A stretch of 64,000 nucleotides of DNA from Aquimarina megaterium XH134 (GCF_000520975.1 NZ_JACB01000056.1:1-64000); one strand, 5' to 3'; numbered from the stretch's first letter, positions 16,601-25,234 are shown. Numbers and translations are program-made. The notes: generated from the sequence alone by a model not told the origin.

Positions 16601-19110
16601 AAACCGCTTAATGGTTTCGATACGTTAAGGTCTTTACCTAATACGAAAATAAAATACTGTCGGGAGTCGTAGTCGGGATATTGTTTTTTGAATTCCTGGT
16701 AAATGTTCTTAAGCTCGGTCGGGTAATCAGATAATAACCCGCTTCCGTCATAATCTATAATATTATTGTTGTTTTCATCCCAAGAGTTTTGAGCTATTGT
16801 AATATCTATAACATCAGGTTTGACTTTGAATTTCCCACCAGCACGACCAAAAATATCGTTTAACTCTGCTTCGAAGTTGGTTATGGCATTTCCTCCATTT
16901 ACAGTTACAACTTGCACAGGTACTTCTGTATGTTTCTTAATATGATGAACAAAGAAACTTGCAGCTATTTTATATTTATTATCAGTAGGATCTAAATATG
17001 TGACAACACACTCTTCGGTACGATAAGGATTAGCACCAGATACGGTTATTTTATAGGTATTTGTACCTGCTATTCTTTCATGTTTTATCGCTTTATTTTC
17101 TACCGTTTTTATAATGAGACTATCGATATTTATTTTGGCATTGCTAATTTCTATATCTGCATAAAACACATCGCCTTCTCCTTGTACAGCTGCTTTATGA
17201 GCTGGGTAATATGATTGATCGGCAGAAGCATTTATTTTAGGATATTTTGAGGTTTCATAATCATTATTAACCTGATCCAAGGCAAAACGAGTATCACTAT
17301 CTGTTCTAAAAGTAACTTTAACCACATCATTTGTAATCGCATCAACATACGGGTCATCTACAGTGCCATCATGAGTACCTGATCTGATACCATCTGCATT
17401 ATTTGAAGTCAATGGAGGGGATGGATCTCCCTGGCCAGTCTGTGTAATATTACCCTTATCATCTACAGTCCATTCATCTCCACTGGCGTCGGTGATGGTA
17501 TATGTATCTCCTTCATCATAATCAAAAATATCTTGAGTACCGTCTGGTTTTGTAATGATTATCTGCCCATCGGTAATACTAATATCATTGGTGTCGATAT
17601 CATAATCTAATTGAGGGATTTCGGTATTATCACCGCCTGTTACGACGTCTGCGATATCTTCTACAACATCAATAACTTCATCAACGTCAAGAATATTTCC
17701 CCAGGAGGGATCATACACAGTTATGACTGTACCTTCTGCTAGCTGGCTTTCATTATTTACAAATATATTTGTGAAATTTACAGCTACTTTAATGTTCTTA
17801 AAGTAAGGGAAAGAGACATATCCTTTTCCAGAAAACCGACCATTACTTCCATTGGCTTCTATTACCTTAACCGGAAAATCTCCTGCTTTAAACATGTTAC
17901 CGGGTAAAAGTTGTTCTAACGGTTCCATATTCTCGATATTCATATCTGGAGAAATACCACAATTAATGAGACTGGTTTCATCACTTTCTTCTAGTGTGGT
18001 AAACGTTTGTAAAATAGAATACTCACTTTCAGAGATAAGACATTTTTTATTTACCTGGTATTCATATGTTGTACCTGGTCGTAAATCCCATAATGTTATC
18101 CAATTACCACTGGTTCTAGAAAAAAACCATTCATTATTATTCCCTTTTTCGCGATAGCGAACTATAAATTCTGGGACATCGGTAGTAAAATCATCCCATA
18201 ATATATTTACCTGTTGCGCTCCTTTTACTTCGTGTCTTGCATTATTAGGAGTATCGCATGGTGCCACATAATTAAACCAGTAAACTTCGCTAAAACCATT
18301 ATTTTTAAATAGTCCTATTTCTTCTGCGCCATTTAATGCTTTGGCCTGTACCCTCCATGCATATCGTTTGTTTGGTAAAAAAAGAGGATCTGCAGGGCCA
18401 TATAAATAAGAAGTATTTGTTGTTGTAGTTTGAAAGAATGGGGGAGATGCTAAAAATGCGGCTTGCGGATTTATAGTTTGATCCCAAATTTCTACAATGC
18501 TCAATTCATATTGCACATTATTCACATTGATATGTCTTGGGGTCCATTGAAACATTAAGTTTAATGGGTTCTGTTCGGTAATGTCATCCCGGTTATAAGG
18601 AGTAACTAATAATGGTGGTTCATTCTGAAAAATATATGTTGTCGCACATGTTTTTTGAGATATACGTGCGCCGGTAAGTGAATCAAAAACCTCAAAGCAG
18701 AATTGGTAAGAACCTTCTGGTATGACTTGTCCATAAGCTGTTGGTGATATCCCAGTGATATTTTCAAAAGTAAAGTAAGGAGCAAGTTCAACATTGGTCA
18801 ATGTTAGTGGGATACCTCCTTCTATAAATAAAGAAGGCGCTCCTATAACCACATCTTTACTCTGAAAAGCAATCCCATTACCTTCAAAATAAGCTTTTAA
18901 TTTGATCTCACGATTTGCAACAGAAAGGTCATTTAGAATGATCTGAAGTCGTAAAGGGCTATTCGTAGAAGATGCATCTGCATATGAAGAAAAATAAATA
19001 GGTGCGGGAGGTATTGTTTGAGGTAACAATGTCACCGGAAAAGTCTGTGATCGTATACCTTGCAATGCAAAGAGTGCAATAAGGAACAGAAAGTGTAACC
19101 GTTTCTTCAT
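13660..19110 (-). CDS. Giant secreted FnIII/zinc-metallopeptidase-like scaffold with pre-toxin-like C-terminus
   Basis: This protein has 1816 residues with a signal peptide ending near IRSQ. Residues 25-285 resemble the N-terminal beta module of Bacteroidota TANFOR-type proteins (PEGSYQFCFEVFDSLTG; NPLNLMFQWTPRH). An FnIII module follows at ~285-375. Residues 480-560 are Asp-rich and may bind calcium. A metallopeptidase-like centre lies at 868-879: HELGH then His879, with WLMDYGNG (~894) as a possible Met-turn. Residues ~1080-1640 are largely helical. The last ~170 residues, with a hydrophobic stretch (VDGVLLFVGVGEF) and DFLNAPDNVLNGLKKNEVFD, resemble the region just before the toxin in polymorphic toxins, but the chain stops there. 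The secreted nuclease-like gene starts 14 nt later. Function is inferred. Confidence 0.8.
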   Translation of the reverse strand: MKKRLHFLFLIALFALQGIRSQTFPVTLLPQTIPPAPIYFSSYADASSTNSPLRLQIILNDLSVANREIKLKAYFEGNGIAFQSKDVVIGAPSLFIEGGIPLTLTNVELAPYFTFENITGISPTAYGQVIPEGSYQFCFEVFDSLTGARISQKTCATTYIFQNEPPLLVTPYNRDDITEQNPLNLMFQWTPRHINVNNVQYELSIVEIWDQTINPQAAFLASPPFFQTTTTNTSYLYGPADPLFLPNKRYAWRVQAKALNGAEEIGLFKNNGFSEVYWFNYVAPCDTPNNARHEVKGAQQVNILWDDFTTDVPEFIVRYREKGNNNEWFFSRTSGNWITLWDLRPGTTYEYQVNKKCLISESEYSILQTFTTLEESDETSLINCGISPDMNIENMEPLEQLLPGNMFKAGDFPVKVIEANGSNGRFSGKGYVSFPYFKNIKVAVNFTNIFVNNESQLAEGTVITVYDPSWGNILDVDEVIDVVEDIADVVTGGDNTEIPQLDYDIDTNDISITDGQIIITKPDGTQDIFDYDEGDTYTITDASGDEWTVDDKGNITQTGQGDPSPPLTSNNADGIRSGTHDGTVDDPYVDAITNDVVKVTFRTDSDTRFALDQVNNDYETSKYPKINASADQSYYPAHKAAVQGEGDVFYADIEISNAKINIDSLIIKTVENKAIKHERIAGTNTYKITVSGANPYRTEECVVTYLDPTDNKYKIAASFFVHHIKKHTEVPVQVVTVNGGNAITNFEAELNDIFGRAGGKFKVKPDVIDITIAQNSWDENNNNIIDYDGSGLLSDYPTELKNIYQEFKKQYPDYDSRQYFIFVLGKDLNVSKPLSGFMPKTRQWGFIFESHLGEGLEKKDSALKVAAHELGHGVYTLAHPFGENPDNSGQANTWLMDYGNGTELGYPNWVTMSDPSLKLYLFQDDSGGEFAGSYALAPNFKFVFIRESSTLYVNPAKKKITGTLPGFIVKGKNDESDTYYNWDFTQNKYVDKDNPEKSYPVTPKNTISYDSKINLFYNLDAGCGQKGSIQLEYKDISKHFEQLTSNSLTSEQKANNVNALIANHTKTKSRPVPCSSANISNNGWFEIPIDCSSSDIKELVQPEVDKINALVTETDIEIIVKTINDIKYKCVFNNVTNNILENLIEKLAKGSIKEQKERALVKLLIFVKKEDTQSLFDLLNKDGNLNNVFKEIQNATFSLFGEQDNQDRLLKVLVNKFKNLKEDSNKWLVINTLIKAKYNDIKDANKKEFIGLLLASMKEYENNREKIGGIVEFFSEMLIDDCKNLTDYKIVFELASLRFENKEAFSSFTQGNRIKLKVPGFIFDIDCSVNDSGLGRKWSWVKPGRFYSYCSNQQTNDFTQAQVDNAFSWAGYLRDNEMAANLYPDKTEELLNIFKTQFSLHIQNTKEVNQNFWSTTDIVCNNLNSILNHININESSTSLKEVDKQTKFSVLEKYFECSNNSISISFEKIDNSILKLLASFDKEDASVLHTLEKIGIDKIHHKLEQDESFKTLAKVYVWMGGQAFNSNHYNKVDLDQILNKDGKIKNYTSVLSLESNMLQFDNFSASIESKTKIKINGTGKSYDYNQMMVLYAADNFKFLDQNFKKGDVLVMPLIQAYAMSKSNRRIVAEKIAWTAVDGVLLFVGVGEFKILFTAGNYIRKAIVASDLIGNAAGILGNVLNESALSPQDRYKLQMLAILASLPQLSTSIKGIDNMVSSLDSKINKLNNVSHRKALNDYFSEVKAKLPAASGLDDFIAILKQKKLFAKYDGLSDSLKKVFREDFLNAPDNVLNGLKKNEVFDSWLQYRKSNPNAVLCK

Positions 19111-19124
19111 GGGTTAAGTTGGTT

Positions 19125-21551
19125 TTAAATCTTATCTATATATCTAAGTTCGAACTTATCAGGATTTACCTCTTCAAGCGACTTATGGTAGTAGAAATCA
19201 ATGATTTGGACTTCCAAATATAAGTTAATTTTTTTAACATCTTTTTCTTTTTCGTATAACCTGAAAGCGTTTTCTGCTTCACGTTTTTTGAATGCAGCAA
19301 TCAGATCATCCGGTTTTGTAACCGATTCAAAACCAGTATACCTGTCGAATTTCTTTTTCATCCATCGATGGCCTACTAATTTTTTCTGTCTGTTGTCAAG
19401 TTCTTTTTTAAGTTTTTCTATTTCTTTTACATTATTAGGAGACTCTTTTTTAAGTGCATCTAATTCTATTTTGGTTTTTACAAAACTTCTTTCAAGTTTA
19501 AAGTCAATAAACTGCATATCTTCTTTTAAACTTTTGATAACTTCGTAAAGTATAGTATCGTATGCTTTTAAGAAATCTTCATAGCTATAAAGTGCTGCTA
19601 AAAATTCTAAAGCTTTTTCTTTATACAATTCTGATTTTGTTTGTTTTTTTACTGTAGCGAATAAAAAATTAAGATCTCCTTGTTTTTCTTGAGGGATATT
19701 TACAAATCTTGAGCTGTTTTTTACATTAGTAAGCTGCTCTGTAATTTCTGGAATAGTACCACTATAGACCACAGATCGATATCTAAATTGTAATCTACCT
19801 AACTTGGCTATATCTTCTTCATTTAAAAGCTCTCTATTGCGTTTTTTGAACTTTATTTTGAAAGTATCAAATGTATATGTGTATCCTAAAGTTGCTGTAA
19901 AATCTGTATTGCTTCCCGTAGTTGTGTTTCTAAATAGTGAAAGTAAGTTTAGATTTAGATTATGGCTTTCATAAAAAGAATAATTACCTCCTAATCGAAT
20001 ATTATAAATATCGTTTTGTTTTTCACCATTATTAAATGCCGCATTGTAAGAGCTTGAGAAATTAGTTCTTAGTTTTTTATCAAAAAAAGATTTGGTAGCG
20101 GTAAGCGTAGGCCCCAAGGTTAGATTATCGGTTGTGCCAACAGTATTGTAAGAAACATTAGCGGCCAGTGAAAAATTAAGTGAGTTTTTGGGATATCCCA
20201 AAGTGTATGCAGAAGCAATGTTATAAAACTTTGATAACCCATTTTCTATAGTTCTTCCATCTTGTTTATTGTCAGAACTTTGATAGGTGAGATTTACATT
20301 AACAGCTTGCTGTTGACTTTCTGTTTTTTTTAATGTGTAATTAATTCCCAGATTTGCATTTTGAGATATTTGACGATAATTAAGTGTATCTATGTTATCA
20401 AATTGATTAACCTCATTAATAAAATCAAACTGATTCTGAATATTAGTATAAGATTGAAAATTGGAATATCCAGCATTAATAGAAAGTTTTTCAGAACTTG
20501 TATATGTAACATTAACTGCACTTACGATGCGTTGTAATTCTGAGCTTTTGGTGTCGTCTAGATTATCTCGCTGAAGCCCCGCATTAACATTAAGACTAAC
20601 CTTATTATTGAATATACTTTGAGAGGCATTTAAAGTTATATTTTCGAGATCATTATTGAAGTAATATGCGCCAAAAGTTCTATAATCAGGATCAATACGT
20701 TCATACCCAACACCAACAGAACCATTACCAGCAGGATAGTCAAGTTGAGCTTTTAATGCGTTGTAATAATTTGTGGTTAAGTTTTCGTTTAATAAAAAAG
20801 AAAGAACTCCTGTTGTTGTTCGTGATTCTGATGCCTGAGTATCTTCGGTAACCCCCGAAATGGCATATTCTAAATTTATTTTAGCTTTTTCAAATATTGT
20901 AAAATTAGTTTCTGCACTTACCACGGCATTTTCCTTTGGGGTTAATTCTAATTCTACAGGAAATGAATTTTGAATTGAAGTTTCGTCATCTTTTGCAGTA
21001 AAAAATATAAGTCCGATTGAAGCTTTTTCAAAAGCATAAGAGGTTTTAAATCCAAATCCCATTCGTTTATAAGCAGGTATTGCTTCAGGAGTTTCAGGAT
21101 TATATTCAGATTCTTTAAGGAATCTACCGTATAATGCACTTATCTTAAAAGGACCATTAGGGGTAAGATCGACTCCTCCTCCCGTAAATTGATGTCCACT
21201 TAATGTATATGGAGAAAAAGTCATAGCGACATCTCCAATATGAGTAGCAACCCATTTATATGAAGGATGAATGCTTAAACGATTTATTTTGAAAGGTGTA
21301 CTATAGCCAAAGTCTTGATTGGTATATGAAAAAGACAAAGGGATATTATATACCCCACTAATATTAAAATTAAGATTACCGTTTATAAAATATGTAAAAG
21401 GATCTCGATTTGCAGTACCATCATAAAATACACCATTACCAGAAATTCCACCATTAAATCGAAGTAAGGGGACTTTTCCTATTTGCTCAAGATTTTGACT
21501 TGAAGCAATTAAAGTAGCGCCCAGAAAAAGGATGAGTAGTTTTAGTTTCAA
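19125..21551 (-). CDS. Outer-membrane beta-barrel protein with helical C-terminal tail; operon's first gene
   Basis: An 808-residue protein with a signal peptide ending in ASSQ. Residues ~25-585 are made of amphipathic beta strands with Tyr/Phe/Asn-rich turns (NLNFNISGVYNIPLSFSYTN; GVGYERIDPDYRTFGAYYF), as in a large outer-membrane barrel. From ~590 the composition changes to charged helices, including a likely coiled coil near 690-720 (ELDALKKESPNNVKEIEKLK). The tail is probably periplasmic. It lies 14 nt upstream of the metallopeptidase scaffold gene. This suggests it anchors or exports the downstream products, in the way SprF/PorP-like barrels partner with adhesins, although I see no specific PorP signature. 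No family name can be given with confidence. Confidence 0.8.
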   Translation of the reverse strand: MKLKLLILFLGATLIASSQNLEQIGKVPLLRFNGGISGNGVFYDGTANRDPFTYFINGNLNFNISGVYNIPLSFSYTNQDFGYSTPFKINRLSIHPSYKWVATHIGDVAMTFSPYTLSGHQFTGGGVDLTPNGPFKISALYGRFLKESEYNPETPEAIPAYKRMGFGFKTSYAFEKASIGLIFFTAKDDETSIQNSFPVELELTPKENAVVSAETNFTIFEKAKINLEYAISGVTEDTQASESRTTTGVLSFLLNENLTTNYYNALKAQLDYPAGNGSVGVGYERIDPDYRTFGAYYFNNDLENITLNASQSIFNNKVSLNVNAGLQRDNLDDTKSSELQRIVSAVNVTYTSSEKLSINAGYSNFQSYTNIQNQFDFINEVNQFDNIDTLNYRQISQNANLGINYTLKKTESQQQAVNVNLTYQSSDNKQDGRTIENGLSKFYNIASAYTLGYPKNSLNFSLAANVSYNTVGTTDNLTLGPTLTATKSFFDKKLRTNFSSSYNAAFNNGEKQNDIYNIRLGGNYSFYESHNLNLNLLSLFRNTTTGSNTDFTATLGYTYTFDTFKIKFKKRNRELLNEEDIAKLGRLQFRYRSVVYSGTIPEITEQLTNVKNSSRFVNIPQEKQGDLNFLFATVKKQTKSELYKEKALEFLAALYSYEDFLKAYDTILYEVIKSLKEDMQFIDFKLERSFVKTKIELDALKKESPNNVKEIEKLKKELDNRQKKLVGHRWMKKKFDRYTGFESVTKPDDLIAAFKKREAENAFRLYEKEKDVKKINLYLEVQIIDFYYHKSLEEVNPDKFELRYIDKI

Positions 21552-21757
21552 TGTGTAATAGCTATGTTGGGATAACGAAATTAATATAATTTTAACAATT
21601 CACCAATAGAATTTTCTTTTAATGAACACCTTGGCTCATCACTTGTTATGGCTGCATTACAAGCATGTCATTGATGAAAATATATAGGATTTAAAACAGT
21701 AAGGCCATAGTACTCTTATGGGAAAACGTTTAAAATCTCCTAATAAAATTAACAAGG

Positions 21758-21799
21758 CAATAATACTATATACGAGTCTCATTTTTCGAGACTGGGATT
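21758..21799. repeat. 42-nt structured intergenic element, copy 1
   Basis: The layout is CAATAATA, nine variable bases, a 6-bp perfect stem AGTCTC/GAGACT closing the loop ATTTTTC, then GGGATT. The same layout and spacing recur at 56901-56942, with one compensatory base-pair change in the stem. Both copies lie upstream of minus-strand genes (outer-membrane barrel here, comEC there). It could be a leader RNA element, a protein-binding site or a small dispersed repeat. Confidence 0.6.
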
Positions 21800-21994
21800 T
21801 TTTTTTCAAAAAAACAGATCTTAATCATTAGAATTATTAGTTGAATTAAATTATATATTGTGTAGATTTTATAATGAATTCATACCGATTAATGTTAGAA
21901 TATAAAACAAATAATAGGGATGAAACTTTGTTGTTGATTATAATCTGTTTTTAAGTAAAATGAGGTCAGAATTTCTAAGAATTTGCTAAAATAG

Positions 21995-22038
21995 AATTAC
22001 TGTCAAAAAGTGACATAATTACTGCGAAAAAGTGAAAT
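21995..22038. repeat. 22-nt tandem direct repeat, two contiguous copies
   Basis: Copies at 21995-22016 and 22017-22038 agree at 19 of 22 positions, with the common core AATTACTG..AAAAAGTGA. Copy 1 contains the inverted repeat TGTCA-aaaag-TGACA. The 22-bp period is about two helical turns, which places the sites on one face of the DNA. A regulator-binding array is likely; the regulator is unknown. Confidence 0.55.
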
Positions 22039-22065
22039 CAATTATGGGATAGGAATTCCTAATTT

Positions 22066-22173
22066 CGTCGCATAATACAAACTCACTTATATTAAGGATA
22101 GTCAGCAAGTGAGAAATAAAATTATATTTTCCCCAGACGGCTTTTATACAATAGTATAGAAGCCGTTTTTTTT
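22066..22173 (+). ncRNA. Candidate small RNA ending in an intrinsic terminator
   Basis: No gene on the plus strand precedes the terminator at 22137-22173. Between it and the 22-nt tandem repeats lies a short stretch with a hairpin CTCACTT (22083-) / AAGTGAG and no start codon that opens a useful frame. A promoter would have to lie near 22050, where TAATTTCG differs from the TAnnTTTG -7 box at one position. The 5' end given here is a guess. A leftover terminator from a lost gene is the main alternative. Confidence 0.35.
22137..22173 (+). terminator. Intrinsic terminator
   Basis: A 13-bp stem ACGGCTTTTATAC / GTATAGAAGCCGT with one G-U pair and a 4-base loop is followed by a run of eight T on the plus strand. 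Confidence 0.8.
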
Positions 22174-22424
22174 AATTATGGATACTGTTTTGTAATATCA
22201 GAAATTTCTCTACCTCTTTTTTAGATTCATTCACCCCGAAAACTACACCACTTGCCATATTGATTTTGTTGCTATTGATGTGTCAAATAAGTTTGTGTAT
22301 CTAAAAACAACAAAGACGATGAATAGTATATTTTAAAAAATGTGCGTTTTTATTGTTTGTAATCTGTTCTGTCAATCTTGTAAAATATTAATACTTTTTT
22401 AATACTGACAGGTTGGTATTTAAA

Positions 22425-22432
22425 TAGCTTTG
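22425..22432 (+). promoter_or_regulatory. Putative -7 box of the LytTR-kinase operon
   Basis: TAGCTTTG matches the Bacteroidota TAnnTTTG -7 consensus 27 nt before the start codon. No good TTG -33 box is seen at the usual distance. Confidence 0.35.
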
Positions 22433-22459
22433 TAGCTTAAAGCAAAGAGAGTTATTTTT

Positions 22460-23188
22460 ATGATAAAGAACAAAAAAGTACTAATCGTCGAAGATGAGTT
22501 TTCAATTGCATTAGATATTAAAATTAGCTTAGAGAAATTAGATTATGTTATAGTGGGGATTGCAAGTACTTATAAAGAAGCAATAAAATATAGTGAAGAA
22601 ACTATACCGGATATTGTTATCATGGATATTAATATTTTGGGAGATAAAAATGGTATCGATGCAGCAGAAGATATTTATGCGAAATATAAAATTCCAATTG
22701 TTTTTCTTACTGCTAATGGAGATGACACTACATTTAAAGAAGCTTTACAATCCAAACCTTTTGGATTCTTATTAAAACCCTTTAATATAAAAGAGTTGTC
22801 TTTTACGCTACAAATAGCCTTGCAAAAACAGGTTGAGAATAAAAGTTCCGGAGTTATGCTCCCGAATAATAAAGTATCAGATACTCTATTTGTTAAGGAT
22901 AAATCTCAGCTTATACGTGTTAAAATAGACGAAATTTTATGGGTAGAAGCTATGGATAATTATACTCAAATTATTACCAGAAATAAAAGAGTTGTGGTAA
23001 ATATGTTTTTGAAAGAATTCTATGAAAAAGTACCCCAGGATAAATTCTTGAGAATTCATAGATCATATATGGTAGCATTAGATAAAATTGATAAAATAGA
23101 AAATAGGTTTGTCTTTATTGGGGATAAAAATATTCCGGTAAGCAAGGCATATAAAAGTCAATTATTAGAACGATTAGATATTCTTTAA
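22460..23188 (+). CDS. LytTR-family response regulator
   Basis: A 242-residue protein. Residues 5-120 form a receiver domain with acidic pocket Glu11-Asp12, phospho-acceptor Asp56 (DIVIMDINIL), Thr79 (VFLTANGD) and Lys102 (LLKPF). Residues ~145-240 are a LytTR DNA-binding domain (DEILWVEAMDNYTQI; FLRIHRSYMV; IPVSKAYK). It should bind promoter direct repeats when phosphorylated. The histidine kinase gene begins 2 nt after its stop, so the two are co-transcribed and presumably cognate. Its targets are not visible here. The start ATG follows an AAAGAGAG purine stretch. Confidence 0.95.
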   Translation: MIKNKKVLIVEDEFSIALDIKISLEKLDYVIVGIASTYKEAIKYSEETIPDIVIMDINILGDKNGIDAAEDIYAKYKIPIVFLTANGDDTTFKEALQSKPFGFLLKPFNIKELSFTLQIALQKQVENKSSGVMLPNNKVSDTLFVKDKSQLIRVKIDEILWVEAMDNYTQIITRNKRVVVNMFLKEFYEKVPQDKFLRIHRSYMVALDKIDKIENRFVFIGDKNIPVSKAYKSQLLERLDIL

Positions 23189-23190
23189 AT

Positions 23191-25128
23191 ATGAAGGAAA
23201 TAGTATGTTTTTTAGAGAGATATAGTTCTCTCTTTTTTTTATTTTTTTATATCTCGGTAAATGCACAAACTGATAGTTTAGAACAAAAACTGGTGACAGC
23301 ATCTAAACAGGAAAAAATAGAAATCTATAAACAATTAGTTAATACATATAGCAAGATAGAGATAGAAAAAGCCCTTGACTATGCTAGGCAAGGATTAGAA
23401 TTAGTGAAGGATGAATATACTAAGGATACAGGGTTTTTTTATTTAAGAATGGGAAATTTCTATAATGCTAAATCAGAACATGAAAAGGCATTGTTTTATA
23501 ATAAAAAAATGCTAGAGGTTGCAAAAAGATTACAATATAAGTTGGGAGTTGCAAAGAGCTATCAAAATATTGGAGTGACCTATGTGAAAATGGGGAATTA
23601 TAACCAGGCTCTGGATAATTATTTAAAAGCACTTAAGATCTATGAAACACTGGAGGAAGAGAATTTTATTGTAGGAATAACAGGTAACATAGGCTCTTTA
23701 TATTCTTGTCGGCTGAAAGATGATGAGAATGGATTGATATACTATAATAAGGCATTAACATTATCTAAAAAGATTGGAAACGAAAAATTTAGAGCTCATA
23801 TTTTAGGGGCTGTCGGTGAAATGTATATGCGTCAAAAAGAATTTGAAAAGGCAAAAAATGTATTAGCAGAATCTATTAGTATTGCCGAAAAAACAAATTA
23901 CCCAGAAGTTATTATATCAGGATATAATAATCTATCTCAAATAAATGTAGAAGAAAAAAAATTAAATGAAGCAATAGAATATACTAAAAAAGCATTAAAG
24001 ATTCGATTAGAAAGAGGGTCTTCAGAAGATATTACATTATCATATTTAACATTGGGAGATATCTACGATAAACTCGAAAATATTAAAACAGCAACATTCT
24101 ATTATGATAAAGCGTTGTTGGCAGCTACAGAAACAAAAGCTTTACCACAACTATCAAGAGTATACCAAGCACTTCATAAATATTCTAACAAAAAAATGGA
24201 ATATAAAAAAAGTTATGAATATCTATTAAAATACAATACAGTTAAAGATTCATTATTTTCAGAAGAAAAACATAAACAGCTCCGAGAAATACAAGCAAAG
24301 TTTGATTTAGAAAACAAAGAAAAAGAAGTCGAAATACTAACCAAAGAAAATAAAATAAAAGTTTTAGAGAATGAAAGTCAGAGAACTACACAAATTGTAT
24401 TGATAACAGGATTAGTAGCATTAATAATAGTATTGGTAACACTATTGTATGCATACAAAAACAAGCAAAAAACCAATAGAATTCTTGCAGAAAAAAACAG
24501 TAAAATATCTCAAACCCTTAAAGATCGAGAAATACTATTAAAAGAAGTACATCATCGAGTGAAAAATAACTTACAGATTGTATCTAGTTTACTAAGTCTT
24601 CAGGATAAATTTAGTGAGCATAAAAGTGCTGCAGAGATTTTACAAGAGATTCAGGACAAAATACAGGCGATGGCAATTATTCATGAAAAACTGTACAAGT
24701 CTAATGATTTATCCTTGATTAATTTACAGACTTATTTAGATGGTTTGCTAACTCATTTCAAGACCAGCTATCAGCTTTCTGAACGAAACATAACTATAGA
24801 TAGAACAATAGAAGATATTAATTTAGATATGGATTATCTGGTTCCTTGTGGTTTAATTGTTAATGAGATTATTGCAAATAGTATTAAGCATGCTTTTCGG
24901 GATAATCAGGGAGGACAAATTAGTATAGAAGCTTCTAGAAATAAAGACCAATGTGTTCTTACCATAAAAGATACAGGAGTTGGTTTTCCAGAAGATTTTG
25001 AGATTGAAAATAGTCGATCTCTTGGAATGCAACTCATACAAGGGTTAACTCAACAAATTAACGGATCAATACATATCATTTCTAATCCGGGGGCTTACTA
25101 TACTATTGCATTTAATATTGCCACGTAA
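23191..25128 (+). CDS. TPR-containing sensor histidine kinase (HisKA_2 type)
   Basis: A 645-residue protein with a signal peptide or first membrane segment (to ~26, ISVNAQ). Residues ~60-370 are tetratricopeptide repeats (KLGVAKSYQNIGVTYVKMGN; YNQALDNYLKALKIYE). A transmembrane helix lies near 403-423 (VLITGLVALIIVLVTLL), then a short coiled coil. The phospho-acceptor motif is LKEVHHRVKNNLQIVSSLL with His near 454, typical of HisKA_2 kinases. The HATPase domain shows NEIIANSIKHAF and DTGVGFP. The TPR part would sense a periplasmic partner and signal to the LytTR regulator encoded just upstream. The first Met gives a sensible leader. Confidence 0.93.
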   Translation: MKEIVCFLERYSSLFFLFFYISVNAQTDSLEQKLVTASKQEKIEIYKQLVNTYSKIEIEKALDYARQGLELVKDEYTKDTGFFYLRMGNFYNAKSEHEKALFYNKKMLEVAKRLQYKLGVAKSYQNIGVTYVKMGNYNQALDNYLKALKIYETLEEENFIVGITGNIGSLYSCRLKDDENGLIYYNKALTLSKKIGNEKFRAHILGAVGEMYMRQKEFEKAKNVLAESISIAEKTNYPEVIISGYNNLSQINVEEKKLNEAIEYTKKALKIRLERGSSEDITLSYLTLGDIYDKLENIKTATFYYDKALLAATETKALPQLSRVYQALHKYSNKKMEYKKSYEYLLKYNTVKDSLFSEEKHKQLREIQAKFDLENKEKEVEILTKENKIKVLENESQRTTQIVLITGLVALIIVLVTLLYAYKNKQKTNRILAEKNSKISQTLKDREILLKEVHHRVKNNLQIVSSLLSLQDKFSEHKSAAEILQEIQDKIQAMAIIHEKLYKSNDLSLINLQTYLDGLLTHFKTSYQLSERNITIDRTIEDINLDMDYLVPCGLIVNEIIANSIKHAFRDNQGGQISIEASRNKDQCVLTIKDTGVGFPEDFEIENSRSLGMQLIQGLTQQINGSIHIISNPGAYYTIAFNIAT

Positions 25129-25226
25129 TCTAGAAAAACGAATCAGCTTTACCCTGTATTTTAATACATTCACCAAGTAAAGAGTGTGATGTACCATATT
25201 AATTTAGAAACCATATAAAGGGAATA

Positions 25227-25234
25227 TAGATTTG
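25227..25234 (+). promoter_or_regulatory. Putative -7 box of the lipoprotein gene
   Basis: TAGATTTG matches the TAnnTTTG -7 consensus 24 nt before the ATG at 25259. It includes the in-frame TTG at 25232, which argues that this TTG is not the start codon. Confidence 0.45.

Larger units (their letters stand above)
21552..22459. other. Long divergent intergenic region
   Basis: This 908-bp stretch has no convincing protein gene. It separates the minus-strand surface operon from the plus-strand LytTR gene. It holds a 42-nt structured repeat element (21758-21799), a 22-nt tandem repeat (21995-22038), a 12-bp palindrome TAGGAATTCCTA (22050-22061), a hairpin plus plus-strand terminator (22083-22173), and a -7-like box just before the LytTR gene. 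The stretch 22175-22420 shows nothing I recognise. Confidence 0.7.

Noticed and set aside
1-21551. Polysaccharide utilisation locus
   Set aside because: No SusC/SusD pair, glycoside hydrolase or matching regulator is present; the proteins are FnIII, SprB-repeat and toxin-like.
21775-21810. Element copy 1 with its T-run as a simple plus-strand terminator
   Set aside because: No plus-strand gene precedes it, four bases separate stem and T-run, and copy 2 has the same stem without a T-run.
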